Origin: Dermacentor variabilis
Taxonomy: Eukaryota; Arthropoda; Arachnida; Ixodida; Ixodidae
Reading direction: 5' to 3'
DNA: 64,000 bases
NCBI RefSeq assembly: GCF_050947875.1
Contig: NC_134568.1
Coordinates: 215,619,648 to 215,683,647 of the forward strand
The notes beneath the pieces are model-generated. The model ran no database searches, was not told the origin of the DNA, and worked only from the letters and a program-made list of their open reading frames with translations. The position numbers and the translations under genes are program-made. Below are positions 35,731 through 44,885 of this stretch, piece after piece (positions within the stretch are counted from its first letter, which is position 1; each line of letters begins with the position of its first letter).

Positions 35731-35898
35731 TGTTGCGTTTCGCCTGCGACACGCGGTTTTGCCGGCGCGACTGCGGCGGGGCGGCAGACATTTTGGCCCG
35801 TTCGTCGTCGCCGCAACGCTCCCCGCCAGGTGTTTCCAGGCGTTTCCAGGCATGTTCCGATGCCACGTGTCTTCATGTGCGTGTGTGAGTGTATGTGC

Positions 35899-36020
35899 CA
35901 TTGTGCCCGAACCAGGTGATGCGAAAGCAGGGATCACCCTCTCATTCCAGTCATTGTGCCCGAACCAGGCGATGCGAAAGCAGGGATCACCCTCTCATTC
36001 CAGTCATTGTGCCCGACCGG
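35899..36020 (+). repeat. 53-bp tandem repeat in LTR U3
   Basis: Units at 35899-35951 and 35952-36004, plus a partial third from 36005. Each starts cattgtgcccgaaccagg. The units differ by one base. The same array is in the 3' LTR from 41957. It lies about 110-210 bp upstream of the TATA box, where enhancer repeats usually sit. Confidence 0.9.
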
Positions 36021-36110
36021 CAGCGCTACGACAGTGTGCGTCACCATTAGCCCATTGTACATTCACGTGCTCGTCTATTGAGGGGTTCCTTCTTGCCCTC
36101 AACTGCGAGA

Positions 36111-36118
36111 GTATAAAA
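36111..36118 (+). promoter_or_regulatory. TATA box of the 5' LTR
   Basis: Sequence gtataaaa about 110 bp upstream of the AATAAA signal. It defines the U3/R boundary, which is expected 25-30 bp downstream. The copy in the 3' LTR is at 42169-42176. Confidence 0.75.
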
Positions 36119-36228
36119 ACAGCTGCCCCCGGACGCCAAAGAGAGGGCTCCGATTTCTTCTGTTGAGAAAAGTGCTCTCCCGTCTCTCTACTTCGGTCAA
36201 CCTGACCGCCAACTCTTTGCGATGTTAA

Positions 36229-36234
36229 AATAAA
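36229..36234 (+). terminator. polyadenylation signal in the LTR R region
   Basis: AATAAA followed by a GT/T-rich stretch (gttgttttgttgtt). The functional copy for transcript 3' ends would be the 3' LTR one at 42287-42292. Confidence 0.7.
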
Positions 36235-36411
36235 CAAGTTGTTTTGTTGTTACCAGTCGACTCATGCTTTGCCGGGACCTTCGGATGCTTCCAGTTGTAC
36301 CCCAGGCCGCCTGGCCAACGCTACCCTTGGGGCTTGCGACCCAGGTACAACCACGGGCGTCAGCGCCGAGTTCCCAACAACCGATCGTACCAGCGGTGCG
36401 ATCCAAACATC

Positions 36412-36431
36412 TGGTTGGCAGCGGTGAGATC
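36412..36431 (+). promoter_or_regulatory. putative tRNA primer-binding site
   Basis: tggttggcagcggtgagatc starts two bases after the LTR end. It begins with TGG, as expected for pairing with a tRNA CCA tail. Apart from one extra T it resembles the complement of a tRNA-Leu acceptor/T arm (GCAGCGGTG). Primer identity is inference. Confidence 0.5.
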
Positions 36432-36763
36432 GCCTCCGACTTCAAACAACTGTCTGCCAGCGGTGAGATCGCGACAACGGAGGCCAGCAGCGAAGAGATG
36501 CAGTTGACTGTATGCTGAGCAGCTCATCGACGATCCGGGAGCAGTGCAACGAGCCCTGTGTGATGACTGGTTGCCTGCAGCGGAACGACTGCGCGGAACT
36601 CTTGGCTGCGAGGTTTGGTGAGTGCGGGACTTTCTTCTTCTGAGCTTTGCCAGGCTTTTGTTAGTGTCAGAAACAGAGCTGGTAATTGTGGTTATCGTTG
36701 CTGCCGGGTTAGTTTGCGGCAAGACAATAGTAAGCAGTAGAGAAAGCAGCATTCAGAGCAGCC

Positions 36764-39700
36764 ATGGATTTGAAGTCGTTGCGCAAACCGAAATTGTTGG
36801 AGCTTGCAAGAGAGTTGGGTCTGGAGGTCTCGGACAAACTCAGAAAACCAGAACTGATAAAGGCTATTCTTGAGTTAGAGGCTGAGGATGACGAGCTGTC
36901 GGAATGCCTTGAGACCATTGAGGAGAGGGAGACTGCAAAAAGACAGGAGCGCGAACTTAAAGAGCAAAAAGAAAAAGAAGAGCGTGAACGTAAAGAACAG
37001 AAAGAAAAAGAAGAGCGTGAACGTAAAGAACAGAAAGAAAAAGAAGAGCGTGAACGTAAAGAACAGAAAGAGCGAGAGCAACAAGAGCGTGACCGTCAAC
37101 ACGCTTTGGAAATGAAGCGTCTTGAGGTAGAGATGGAACGCGCTCGTAATGGAAGTCAGGCACACGGTGCAGGAGAACGCGTATTGTTCAAAATGACTGA
37201 CCTGATGCGGCCGTTTAAGCTTGGAGAGGACATTGGTTTGTTCCTGGTTAACTTTGAGCGAACGTGCGAGAAGCAGGGGTTCTCTCGGGAAACGTGGCCA
37301 CAGCGCTTGCTCACTTTGTTACCCGGCGAGGCGGCCGACGTAGTCGCTCGCTTGAATAGAGAGGAGGCAGAGGACTTCGACACAGTGAAATCGAGTCTTC
37401 TAAAAAAGTACCGGCTGTCTGCGGAGGCGTTCCGTCGGAAGTTTCGGGAAAATGAGAAAGGCAAAAGTGAGTCATATACAGAGTTTGCGTATAGGCTTAT
37501 GTCGAACATGCAGGAGTGGCTCAAAGAAGAGAAAGCGTTTGGTGACCACGATAAAGTTCTGCAGTGTTTCGGGCTAGAACAGTTTTATAGTCGGTTACCG
37601 GAGAACGTGCGATACTGGGCCTTGGATAGGCCAGACGTTTGTACGGTGGCTAAAGCCGCTGAGCTAGCCGAGGAGTTTGTGACGCGTCGGGCTCGCGGAG
37701 CTAAGGACGGTCAAAAGGGTGAATTTGGCTCGAAGTTTGAGAGGCCGAAGTTCACACCCATGAGAGCAAAGGGGGACACGCGTAGTGAGGATGCGAGTGA
37801 AAGCAGTCCGACCAAACGTAAAGAGACGGCGGCAGCCAAACGCAGAAAGCGGTTCGAGATGAGGCGAGCGCGCGTTTGTTATACGTGCCAGAAGCCGGGT
37901 CACTTTTCGGCGCAGTGTCCGGAAACAACACCAAAAGTTGTGTTTTTTTCAATAGGCAGCACTGACGAGAACATGAAGCTTCTCGAGCCTTACATGCGAG
38001 ACCTCCTCGTGAACGGGAAAGAGTGCCGAGTGCTTCGCGATTCCGCAGCTACGATGGATGTAGTTCACCCGTCTTACGTAGAACCCCATATGTTCACGGG
38101 CGAGTGCGCGTGGATCAAGCAAGCCGTGGAAGCTCATAGCGTGTGTCTGCCGGTAGCAAAAGTGCTTATTGAAGGACCTTTCGGAGCGCTTGAGACGGAG
38201 GCGGCAGTGTCATCTATGCTGCCACCCCAGTACCCGTACCTATTTTCAAACAGGTCCGATCACCTCCTGCGCGAGAAGGGGCTTTTGTTTGGTGAAGCTA
38301 GTGTTCAGGCCTTAACCAGATCGAAGGTTCGGGAGCTCGCTGCAAAGGCGGTAGTTGCGGGGCCGACGTTATCAAACAACGAAAAAGGGTCAGAGGCGCA
38401 GCAAGCTGATATTCAGAGCACGCCCGAACTGAATAAACTTGAGTCTGTAACGTTAAAGGCACCAGATACCGGAGAGGAAAATCCCGATGCGGGAAAGTTA
38501 GAAGAGCTATCTACTGATTTGCTCATCGCGCCTACGTCAGACGGACTTGATAGGTTGCTAAAAGTCAGCCGGTCGGCTTTGATAGCCGAGCAAAAAAAGG
38601 ATGGCAGCCTGGAAAACGTGCGCTGCAATGTCAAAGAAGGTATCGCCAGGAAAACTGCGCGTTTTGTGGAAAGAGGTGGAGTCCTGTACCGGAAGTATCT
38701 AGACCGCCGAGGAGTGGAGTTCGATCAGCTGATCGTGCCTCAATGCTATCGTCAGGATCTGTTGCGCTTGTCACACGGGGGTTCGTGGTCCGGACACCTA
38801 GGAGTTAAGAAAACTAAGGACCGTCTCTTGCAAGAGTACTATTGGCCAGGGTGTTTTCGGGACGCAGACCATTTCGTGAGGACATGTGACACTTGTCAGC
38901 GGGTGGGCAAACCAGGGGACAAATCAAGGGCGCCGTTGAAATTGGTACCTATCATAACGGAGCCTTTTAGACGGCTCGTTATTGATACAGTGGGACCTCT
39001 GCCGGTAACAGCCACGGGGTACAGACACATTTTGACTGTGATCTGCCCAGCGACAAAGTTCCCTGAAGCAGTGCCGCTTAAAGAACTCAGCTCAGTTGAG
39101 ATAGTTAATGCACTACTGTCCATATTTGCGCGAGTTGGTTTCCCTGCAGAAATTCAATCAGATCAGGGCACAGTGTTTACTAGCGCTTTGACGACAACTT
39201 TTCTCGAAAGGTGTGGGATAAAGCTGCTACACAGCTCAGTGTACCACCCACAGTCGAATTCCGTTGAGAAGCTCCACTCCGTCATGAAGCGCGTGTTGAG
39301 AGCGTTGTGTTTTGAACATCGAACTGACTGGGAGCTGTGTCTGCCTGGGGTGATGTTTGCTTTAAGGACCGCGCCGCATGCGGCTACGGGGTTTTCGCCA
39401 GCTGAACTGGTGTACGGTCGCTCGCTTCGGTCTCCGCTTCGCATGCTTCGAGAATCATGGGAAGGCAGGGGCGACGACCCAGTCGTGGTGGAGTACGTAC
39501 TTAAGCTCCTCGAACGCTTAAGAAGGGCACAGGAGTTGTCAGGTGAAGCAATGACAAAGGCCCAGCAGAGGGCCAAGGTTTATTATGATCGGACAGCCAG
39601 GGCCCGTCGTTTTGAGGTGGGCGATGAGGTCATGATATTGCGCACATCGCTAAACAACAAACTAGACGTGCAGTGGGAGGGCCCAGCACGAATTGTTCAG

Positions 39701-41302
39701 AAACTGTCGGACGTTAACTACGTGGTAAGTCTGCCAGGAAAGCGGAAAGCACAGCAAGTTTACCACTGTAATCTGCTCAAACCTTATAGACAAAGGGAAG
39801 CAGTGGTGTGCATGATGGTAAACGTTCCTGAAGAGCTTCCGGTCGAGCTTCCGGGACTAGGCTCAGTGACGAACAGGGAAGACACCGGTCAAGTCATTAG
39901 TGACCTTATCAGTAAAGCACCGCTGTCGCCCGAGCAGAAAACCGAACTACACCAGCTATTACAAGAATTTCAAGGTCTGTTCTCTGAGAGGCCTGGTAGG
40001 ACTTCTGTACTTACTCATGATATAGAACTTACCTCCCCAGAGCCAGTACGATCCAAGGCGTATCGGGTGTCACCCCGCCAGAGCGATATTATGGAGGCTG
40101 AGGTAAAGAAAATGCTACAGCTCGGTGTTATTGAGGCAGGTGAGAGTGATTATACCTCCCCTTTGATTTTAGTTGAGGTACCGGGCAAGGAACCTCGTCC
40201 TTGCGTCGACTACCGCAGGCTTAATTCCATCACTAAGGATCAAATTTATCCGATCCCTAACATCGAGGAGCGCCTTGAGAAAGTTAGTAGCGCTCAGTTT
40301 ATTTCCACCCTAGATCTTGTCAGGGGTTATTGGCAGGTTCCACTTACAGAAGAGGCTAGTAGGTATGCGGCGTTGATTTCACCAATGGGAACATTCCGTC
40401 CTGAAGTGTTGAGTTTTGGTTTGAAGAACGCGCCATACTGTTTTTCAAGCCTCATGGATAAAGTGTTGCGGGGACAGCAAGAATTCGCTTTACCGTATCT
40501 AGACGACGTAGCGATATTCTCCGCATCCTGGTCTGAGCATATGACACACTTGCGGGCAGTGCTAACCCGCCTGCGCGAAGCGGGCTTGACAGTCAAGGCT
40601 CCTAAGTGCCAGTTAGCACAGGCCGAGGTTGTCTACCTCGGTCACGTGATTGGTCAGGGTCGTCGCCGCCCCTCTGAAATAAAAGTGGCCGCTGTGCGAG
40701 ACTTTCCGCAACCGCGCACCAAGACCGATATTCGGTCGTTCTTGGGTGTCGCCGGCTACTATCAGAGGTACATCCCTAGGTACTCTGATATCGCGGCTCC
40801 CCTGACGGATGCTCTAAGAAAGACAGAGCCTCAAACAGTCGTCTGGGACGAGACCAAGGAAAGAGCTTTTAGCGCCCTAAAGAGTGCCCTAACAAGCCAG
40901 CCTGTGCTACGATCGCCAGACTATACAAAAGGGTTCATTGTTCAGTGCGATGCTAGTGAGCGAGGCATGGGCGTTGTACTGTGCCAACGGGAAAAGGGAG
41001 AAGTAGAACACCCCGTCCTGTATGCTAGTCGTAAGCTGACCAGTCGTGAGCAGGCGTATAGCGCCACCGAGAAAGAGTGTGCATGTCTCGTGTGGGCCGT
41101 TCAGAAATTGTCATGCTATCTAGCCGGCTCGAGGTTTATCATTGAGACGGATCACTGCCCTCTCCAATGGCTGCAGACCATCTCTCCCAAAAATGGCCGC
41201 CTCCTGCGCTGGAGCCTCGCTTTACAACAATATTCCTTTGAGGTGCGTTACAAAAAGGGGAGTCTCAACGGTAACGCCGATGGCTTAAGTCGAAGCCCCT
41301 AA
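36764..41302 (+). CDS. gag-pol polyprotein, integrase before RT (Gmr1-like)
   Basis: 1512 residues in one frame without frameshift. Order: SAP-like N-terminus (about 2-42); charged coiled coil with four 11-residue repeats (about 65-110); capsid with a SCAN-like segment (about 217-305, LEQFYSRLPENVRYW); zinc knuckle C372-X2-C375-X4-H380-X4-C385; retropepsin-like segment with DSA at 426-428 instead of DSG; integrase HHCC (H671, H678, C708, C711), catalytic D741, D800, E835 and a GPA/GPY-F-like module (about 985-1025); RT with D1184 and YLDD 1245-1248; RNase H from D1396 to NADGLSRSP at the end. It packages RNA, matures, reverse-transcribes and integrates the element. The start ATG follows the leader and gives a complete Gag. 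Integrase-first order is Gmr1-like. The D-X34-E spacing is one residue short of usual. Confidence 0.92.
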   Translation: MDLKSLRKPKLLELARELGLEVSDKLRKPELIKAILELEAEDDELSECLETIEERETAKRQERELKEQKEKEERERKEQKEKEERERKEQKEKEERERKEQKEREQQERDRQHALEMKRLEVEMERARNGSQAHGAGERVLFKMTDLMRPFKLGEDIGLFLVNFERTCEKQGFSRETWPQRLLTLLPGEAADVVARLNREEAEDFDTVKSSLLKKYRLSAEAFRRKFRENEKGKSESYTEFAYRLMSNMQEWLKEEKAFGDHDKVLQCFGLEQFYSRLPENVRYWALDRPDVCTVAKAAELAEEFVTRRARGAKDGQKGEFGSKFERPKFTPMRAKGDTRSEDASESSPTKRKETAAAKRRKRFEMRRARVCYTCQKPGHFSAQCPETTPKVVFFSIGSTDENMKLLEPYMRDLLVNGKECRVLRDSAATMDVVHPSYVEPHMFTGECAWIKQAVEAHSVCLPVAKVLIEGPFGALETEAAVSSMLPPQYPYLFSNRSDHLLREKGLLFGEASVQALTRSKVRELAAKAVVAGPTLSNNEKGSEAQQADIQSTPELNKLESVTLKAPDTGEENPDAGKLEELSTDLLIAPTSDGLDRLLKVSRSALIAEQKKDGSLENVRCNVKEGIARKTARFVERGGVLYRKYLDRRGVEFDQLIVPQCYRQDLLRLSHGGSWSGHLGVKKTKDRLLQEYYWPGCFRDADHFVRTCDTCQRVGKPGDKSRAPLKLVPIITEPFRRLVIDTVGPLPVTATGYRHILTVICPATKFPEAVPLKELSSVEIVNALLSIFARVGFPAEIQSDQGTVFTSALTTTFLERCGIKLLHSSVYHPQSNSVEKLHSVMKRVLRALCFEHRTDWELCLPGVMFALRTAPHAATGFSPAELVYGRSLRSPLRMLRESWEGRGDDPVVVEYVLKLLERLRRAQELSGEAMTKAQQRAKVYYDRTARARRFEVGDEVMILRTSLNNKLDVQWEGPARIVQKLSDVNYVVSLPGKRKAQQVYHCNLLKPYRQREAVVCMMVNVPEELPVELPGLGSVTNREDTGQVISDLISKAPLSPEQKTELHQLLQEFQGLFSERPGRTSVLTHDIELTSPEPVRSKAYRVSPRQSDIMEAEVKKMLQLGVIEAGESDYTSPLILVEVPGKEPRPCVDYRRLNSITKDQIYPIPNIEERLEKVSSAQFISTLDLVRGYWQVPLTEEASRYAALISPMGTFRPEVLSFGLKNAPYCFSSLMDKVLRGQQEFALPYLDDVAIFSASWSEHMTHLRAVLTRLREAGLTVKAPKCQLAQAEVVYLGHVIGQGRRRPSEIKVAAVRDFPQPRTKTDIRSFLGVAGYYQRYIPRYSDIAAPLTDALRKTEPQTVVWDETKERAFSALKSALTSQPVLRSPDYTKGFIVQCDASERGMGVVLCQREKGEVEHPVLYASRKLTSREQAYSATEKECACLVWAVQKLSCYLAGSRFIIETDHCPLQWLQTISPKNGRLLRWSLALQQYSFEVRYKKGSLNGNADGLSRSP

Positions 41303-41788
41303 CGTAGGAATCAGCCTCAAAATTGTTGGTTACTGATGTTTTTCTTCCTGAGGCAGGATTTTTTTTTTACATATTGCTTTTGTTTAGTGTTTCAAAGTGA
41401 TGATATGCTTTCTAGTGCAATTTTCCAATTTGTGGACGCGTTCTGAGTGATGCTAGACTACTGTAAGGAACTAGGCAGTGGTATAAAAAGGGGAAAGAGC
41501 CTGGCAGGGCTTAGTGAGGGTTGTGCCGTGCTTGCTGACTGAGCGGTTGAGTTTCAGCGTAGTTCTAACGCTTGCCGGGAACGAGAACAAAAATGTGAAC
41601 TCTCCCGAAGTCACTTTGCAGTGTCCCGTGCGAACCTGAACGAGAGAACGAGGCCTTCTCTGTGCGCTGCGCTCAAGAAACGTCGAGGGACGCCCGACTT
41701 CGGTTATGAGCATCATCGAGCGACATCCCTCCGGACAGCGGATGCAGTCCCCTGTCCATCGGGATCTCCTTCCCCCGGCGGGGCGGTC
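41303..41788 (+). other. 3' non-coding segment of the LTR retrotransposon
   Basis: No env-like ORF. An A/G-rich run (aaaaaggggaaagag, about 41486-41500) is far from the LTR. The sequence touching the LTR is ggcggggcggtc, a poor polypurine tract. Primer usage for plus-strand synthesis is therefore unclear. Confidence 0.6.
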
Positions 41789-42467
41789 TGTTGCGTTTCG
41801 CCTGCGACACGCGGTTTTGCCGGCGCGACTGCGGCGGGGCGGCAGACATTTTGGCCCGTTCGTCGTCGCCGCAACGCTCCCCGCCAGGTGTTTCCAGGCG
41901 TTTCCAGGCATGTTCCGATGCCACGTGTCTTCATGTGCGTGTGTGAGTGTATGTGCCATTGTGCCCGAACCAGGTGATGCGAAAGCAGGGATCACCCTCT
42001 CATTCCAGTCATTGTGCCCGAACCAGGCGATGCGAAAGCAGGGATCACCCTCTCATTCCAGTCATTGTGCCCGACCGGCAGCGCTACGACAGTGTGCGTC
42101 ACCATTAGCCCATTGTACATTCACGTGCTCGTCTATTGAGGGGTTCCTTCTTGCCCTCAACTGCGAGAGTATAAAAACAGCTGCCCCCGGACGCCAAAGA
42201 GAGGGCTCCGATTTCTTCTGTCGAGAAAAGTGCTCTCCCGTCTCTCTACTTCGGTCAACCTGACCGCCAACTCTTTGCGATGTTAAAATAAACAAGTTGT
42301 TTTGTTGTTACCAGTCGACTCATGCTTTGCCGGGACCTTCGGATGCTTCCAGTTGTACCCCAGGCCGCCTGGCCAACGCTACCCTTGGGGCTTGCGACCC
42401 AGGTACAACCACGGGCGTCAGCGCCGAGTTCCCAACAACCGATCGTACCAGCGGTGTGATCCAAACA
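41789..42467 (+). repeat. 3' long terminal repeat
   Basis: 679 bp, TGTTGCGTTTCG...GATCCAAACA, two differences from the 5' LTR. TATA at 42169-42176, AATAAA at 42287-42292, U3 tandem array from 41957. Followed by the CTTG duplication at 42468-42471. Confidence 0.95.
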
Positions 42468-42471
42468 CTTG

Positions 42472-42612
42472 GCAGAATGACATTGCTTCTAGTCAAACGC
42501 TAAATAGCGAGATGCTAGTTTGTTGACAATATAGTTGTGCTCTTTTAGCCTGTCGTTAATGCAACGACCGATCTCACCGACGTAAGTTCGGCCGCACCAA
42601 AGTGGAATCGAT
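42472..42612 (-). pseudogene. Penelope-like GIY-YIG endonuclease fragment, proximal part
   Basis: The minus strand encodes SIPLWCGRTYVGEIGRCIND, then RLKEHNYIVNK, before a stop near 42490. This is the catalytic core of the Penelope GIY-YIG nuclease: the Tyr and Gly of TYVGEIGR and the Arg of INDRLKEH are retained. The continuation is at 35565-35726, across the LTR retrotransposon. An in-frame stop lies just upstream of SIPLW. Confidence 0.75.
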
Positions 42613-42619
42613 TAGAGAG

Positions 42620-44690
42620 ATGTAAAATTTATTTATAAGCTGGATATGCTAGTGTAGCTGATCGCCTGGCGCTCTACTCCTGTTGATGGGTGATAATTAT
42701 GGTGTACACCGTGATCACATAAACACACAAGTAGCACATACGGTCGCAGATACGCACATACACAGTAAAGTTATTCACAAAGCTTGCCTAACATCCGTGG
42801 ACCTTAGAAACATCAGGCGAGCTTTCGTAGCGCGCAATGCTCAGATGGTGCTTGTCCAGGGACCGACAATATGGTGCAGCTCCAGGAATAGAGCATACAA
42901 GGTGGCTATTGCATTGAATAAAATGGCCACTGTTGTTTATTGATTATTTCGTGACCTGACTCTCTTAATTTAATGCGCGGCACAGTCACGACTGATGTTC
43001 GATTGCCGAAAAAACATCAACACCGGCTCTCATGCCTACCTTCTTACGTCTAAGGAAAATTTCATGGATATCGGGAATATAAGCTTGTGTCTTCGATTTT
43101 TCCAGTCGCTTTTCTTTCGCTTAAGTTTATGTCGAGCTTAGCAGGAATTCTGCCACTGATGTCACTGAAGAGCGGATGGATGACATGCATCGACAGCTTT
43201 TGCCGATTGCCGCAGGAAACGGTGCCCGGCCCAGTGTATTGGTCAGTCTGAAGAGGAAGGTTTAGCTCGGGGCTTAACTCCTATGCCGCGTATTCAAATA
43301 AGTGTAAAAGGCCGAGATGCTTTTCGAGAAAACCCCTGGGCTGATTTGACTGAAATTTGTTGCATTTGAGAGAATTAAATTCTAGTGACTGTAGGAAACA
43401 GAATTTGCTTTAGGGCCTTGAAAGGCAAAAATTGGTAAGCTTAAAAAGTAGAAGCGTGAAATTTCCAAATACCTTACTCTGCCTATATAAAGCATATATC
43501 TCAGTTCTGGCAACTGCATCATCTAAAAGGAACAAATTTGGTGTATGAATTTAGAGCGTACATAAACGTGGTACAATACTTGCAAGGATTTTTCCAAAAT
43601 CTAACTACAAACTAATTGCAAACTTTATAGCTCTGTATAATACATCAAATTTGTCCGCTTTTAATGTAGTATAAAGTGCAACTTACATAATTATGATATC
43701 GTTTTTCAGTGCTGAGCTACGGAATTGAAAACTTTGTAATTTCGTTTTATTTTTAAAGTTTGCAACTTTTAAGGATTTATTTTTAAAGTTGATGGATGAA
43801 ATAAAGAAAGCTACCTCCTATAATCATTAGATTTGAACTTTTTTAAATGCAACTAACCTAATCAGGTTCGGTGCAGTGGTTGCCGATAAAAACGTCTTCT
43901 CCGTTTCCATGTATTCAGATAAGTGCCACTGCGACAAGGCGCTACATATGCGACGTGCTGCGCCGAGGTGCGTAAAGACCGTGAAAATGCCTCGAATTGC
44001 ACCAGAGCTGCTCCAAAAACACTGGGCGCGGCGATCGCCATGGCTTCGCTTTCAGACAGGTTTCAGAGGAAAGTAGCAGCTAAGTAAATAGCAAAGGCTT
44101 TGTTAACGTCCTCAGGATATCGAGAGTCGCCGGATATCGGCTAGTCTTGCGTCATTATTCCCTGTATTCCGTTGCATCCACGTGGGATAATGAATGATGA
44201 AATTATAACGCGTGCCGATATTATAATGCGTGCCGATCAGTCAGGTTAGCGCGCCGGACGGTGTACCAAACGACGCTCGGTCACCTGGCGTAGGGACAAA
44301 CCTCGTCGTTTCTTTAATGACTTTTCACATGGTAATTATTTATACCCATTTTAATTATTCAATCTTCTTACTTTATTTATGCTTGGTTGTTTCGCTTAGC
44401 GCGGCGCGAATACGAATTGTAAAATGTAAATGTGAAAGCTTTGAATGGACTCTTGCAAGAAACGCCGCATGCGCTCAAGTCCTGTTTGAGCCGAATGACC
44501 TTGAGACGAAGGGCTGGAAAATGTTAACGCTTTTGTCAAATCACAACACCACAACGACGGGCATTGCTAATGGTCGAGAACACGTTGGTGTACAGGCTAT
44601 TTTTAGAGAAATTAGGGTTTGAATTATTGAAAGAACGCCTGCAGCGTGGAAACCCTATTGCGAAAACCAGCTTCATCCAGTGCCTTCCAG
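42620..44690. other. unassigned AT-rich DNA
   Basis: No domains recognised. The AT-rich non-coding stretch at about 43330-43860 has the look of an old interspersed repeat, but no second copy is in the window. The phrase gcgtgccgatattataatgc near 44211 is partly duplicated. Confidence 0.4.
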
Positions 44691-44692
44691 TC

Positions 44693-44885
44693 TGAAACCG
44701 TTTTTTGACACTGGATCGCACTGGGGACGCTGACGCTCGCTGGGAGTCACTGGGACGCCAGTGAGAACGCCGCATATAGGAGCTGGGTCACACTGGACGA
44801 GAAGCTGGTTTCACTGCCATGACGCTGGGGCGCACTGGTTTACGCTGGTTCTCGCTGCAGTTCGCTGGCTCGCACTGGAAACTGG
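44693..44885. repeat. degenerate minisatellite of CNCTGG units
   Basis: Repeated short phrases such as cgcactggg, cgctggga, cactgggacg, gtttcactg, cgcactggtt and cgctggttctcgctg occur over about 190 bp, with some in inverse form (ccagtgagaac). The unit is about 10-16 bp and variable. Confidence 0.55.

Larger units (their letters stand above)
35731..36409 (+). repeat. 5' long terminal repeat
   Basis: Starts TGTTGCGTTTCGCC and ends GATCCAAACA. It is the same length as the 3' LTR (41789-42467), with two visible differences: near 36163 (t here, c in the 3' copy) and near 36399 (c here, t there). U3 holds a 53-bp tandem duplication, a TATA box lies near 36112, and an AATAAA signal lies at 36229-36234. 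Confidence 0.95.
35731..42467 (+). mobile_element. complete Gmr1-like (integrase-first) Ty3/gypsy LTR retrotransposon
   Basis: 6737 bp: a 679-bp 5' LTR, a 354-bp leader with primer-binding site, one 1512-codon gag-pol ORF, a 486-bp 3' non-coding segment and a 679-bp 3' LTR, with a CTTG target duplication. The LTRs differ at two positions by my alignment, pointing to very recent insertion. The integrase lies upstream of RT and RNase H, the reverse of standard Ty3/gypsy order and the hallmark of Gmr1-like elements. There is no envelope-like ORF. The insertion split a Penelope-like fragment. The ORF is open, but the integrase spacing and protease motif are unusual, so activity is uncertain. Confidence 0.92.

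Noticed and set aside
35648..36166. 172-codon ORF and its near copy at 41706-42263
   Set aside because: Both run through the LTR. They are open by chance and duplicated because the LTRs are identical.
41303..41788. Envelope gene downstream of pol
   Set aside because: The 486-bp region has no ORF with a signal peptide or membrane segment. ORFs there overlap the 3' LTR.
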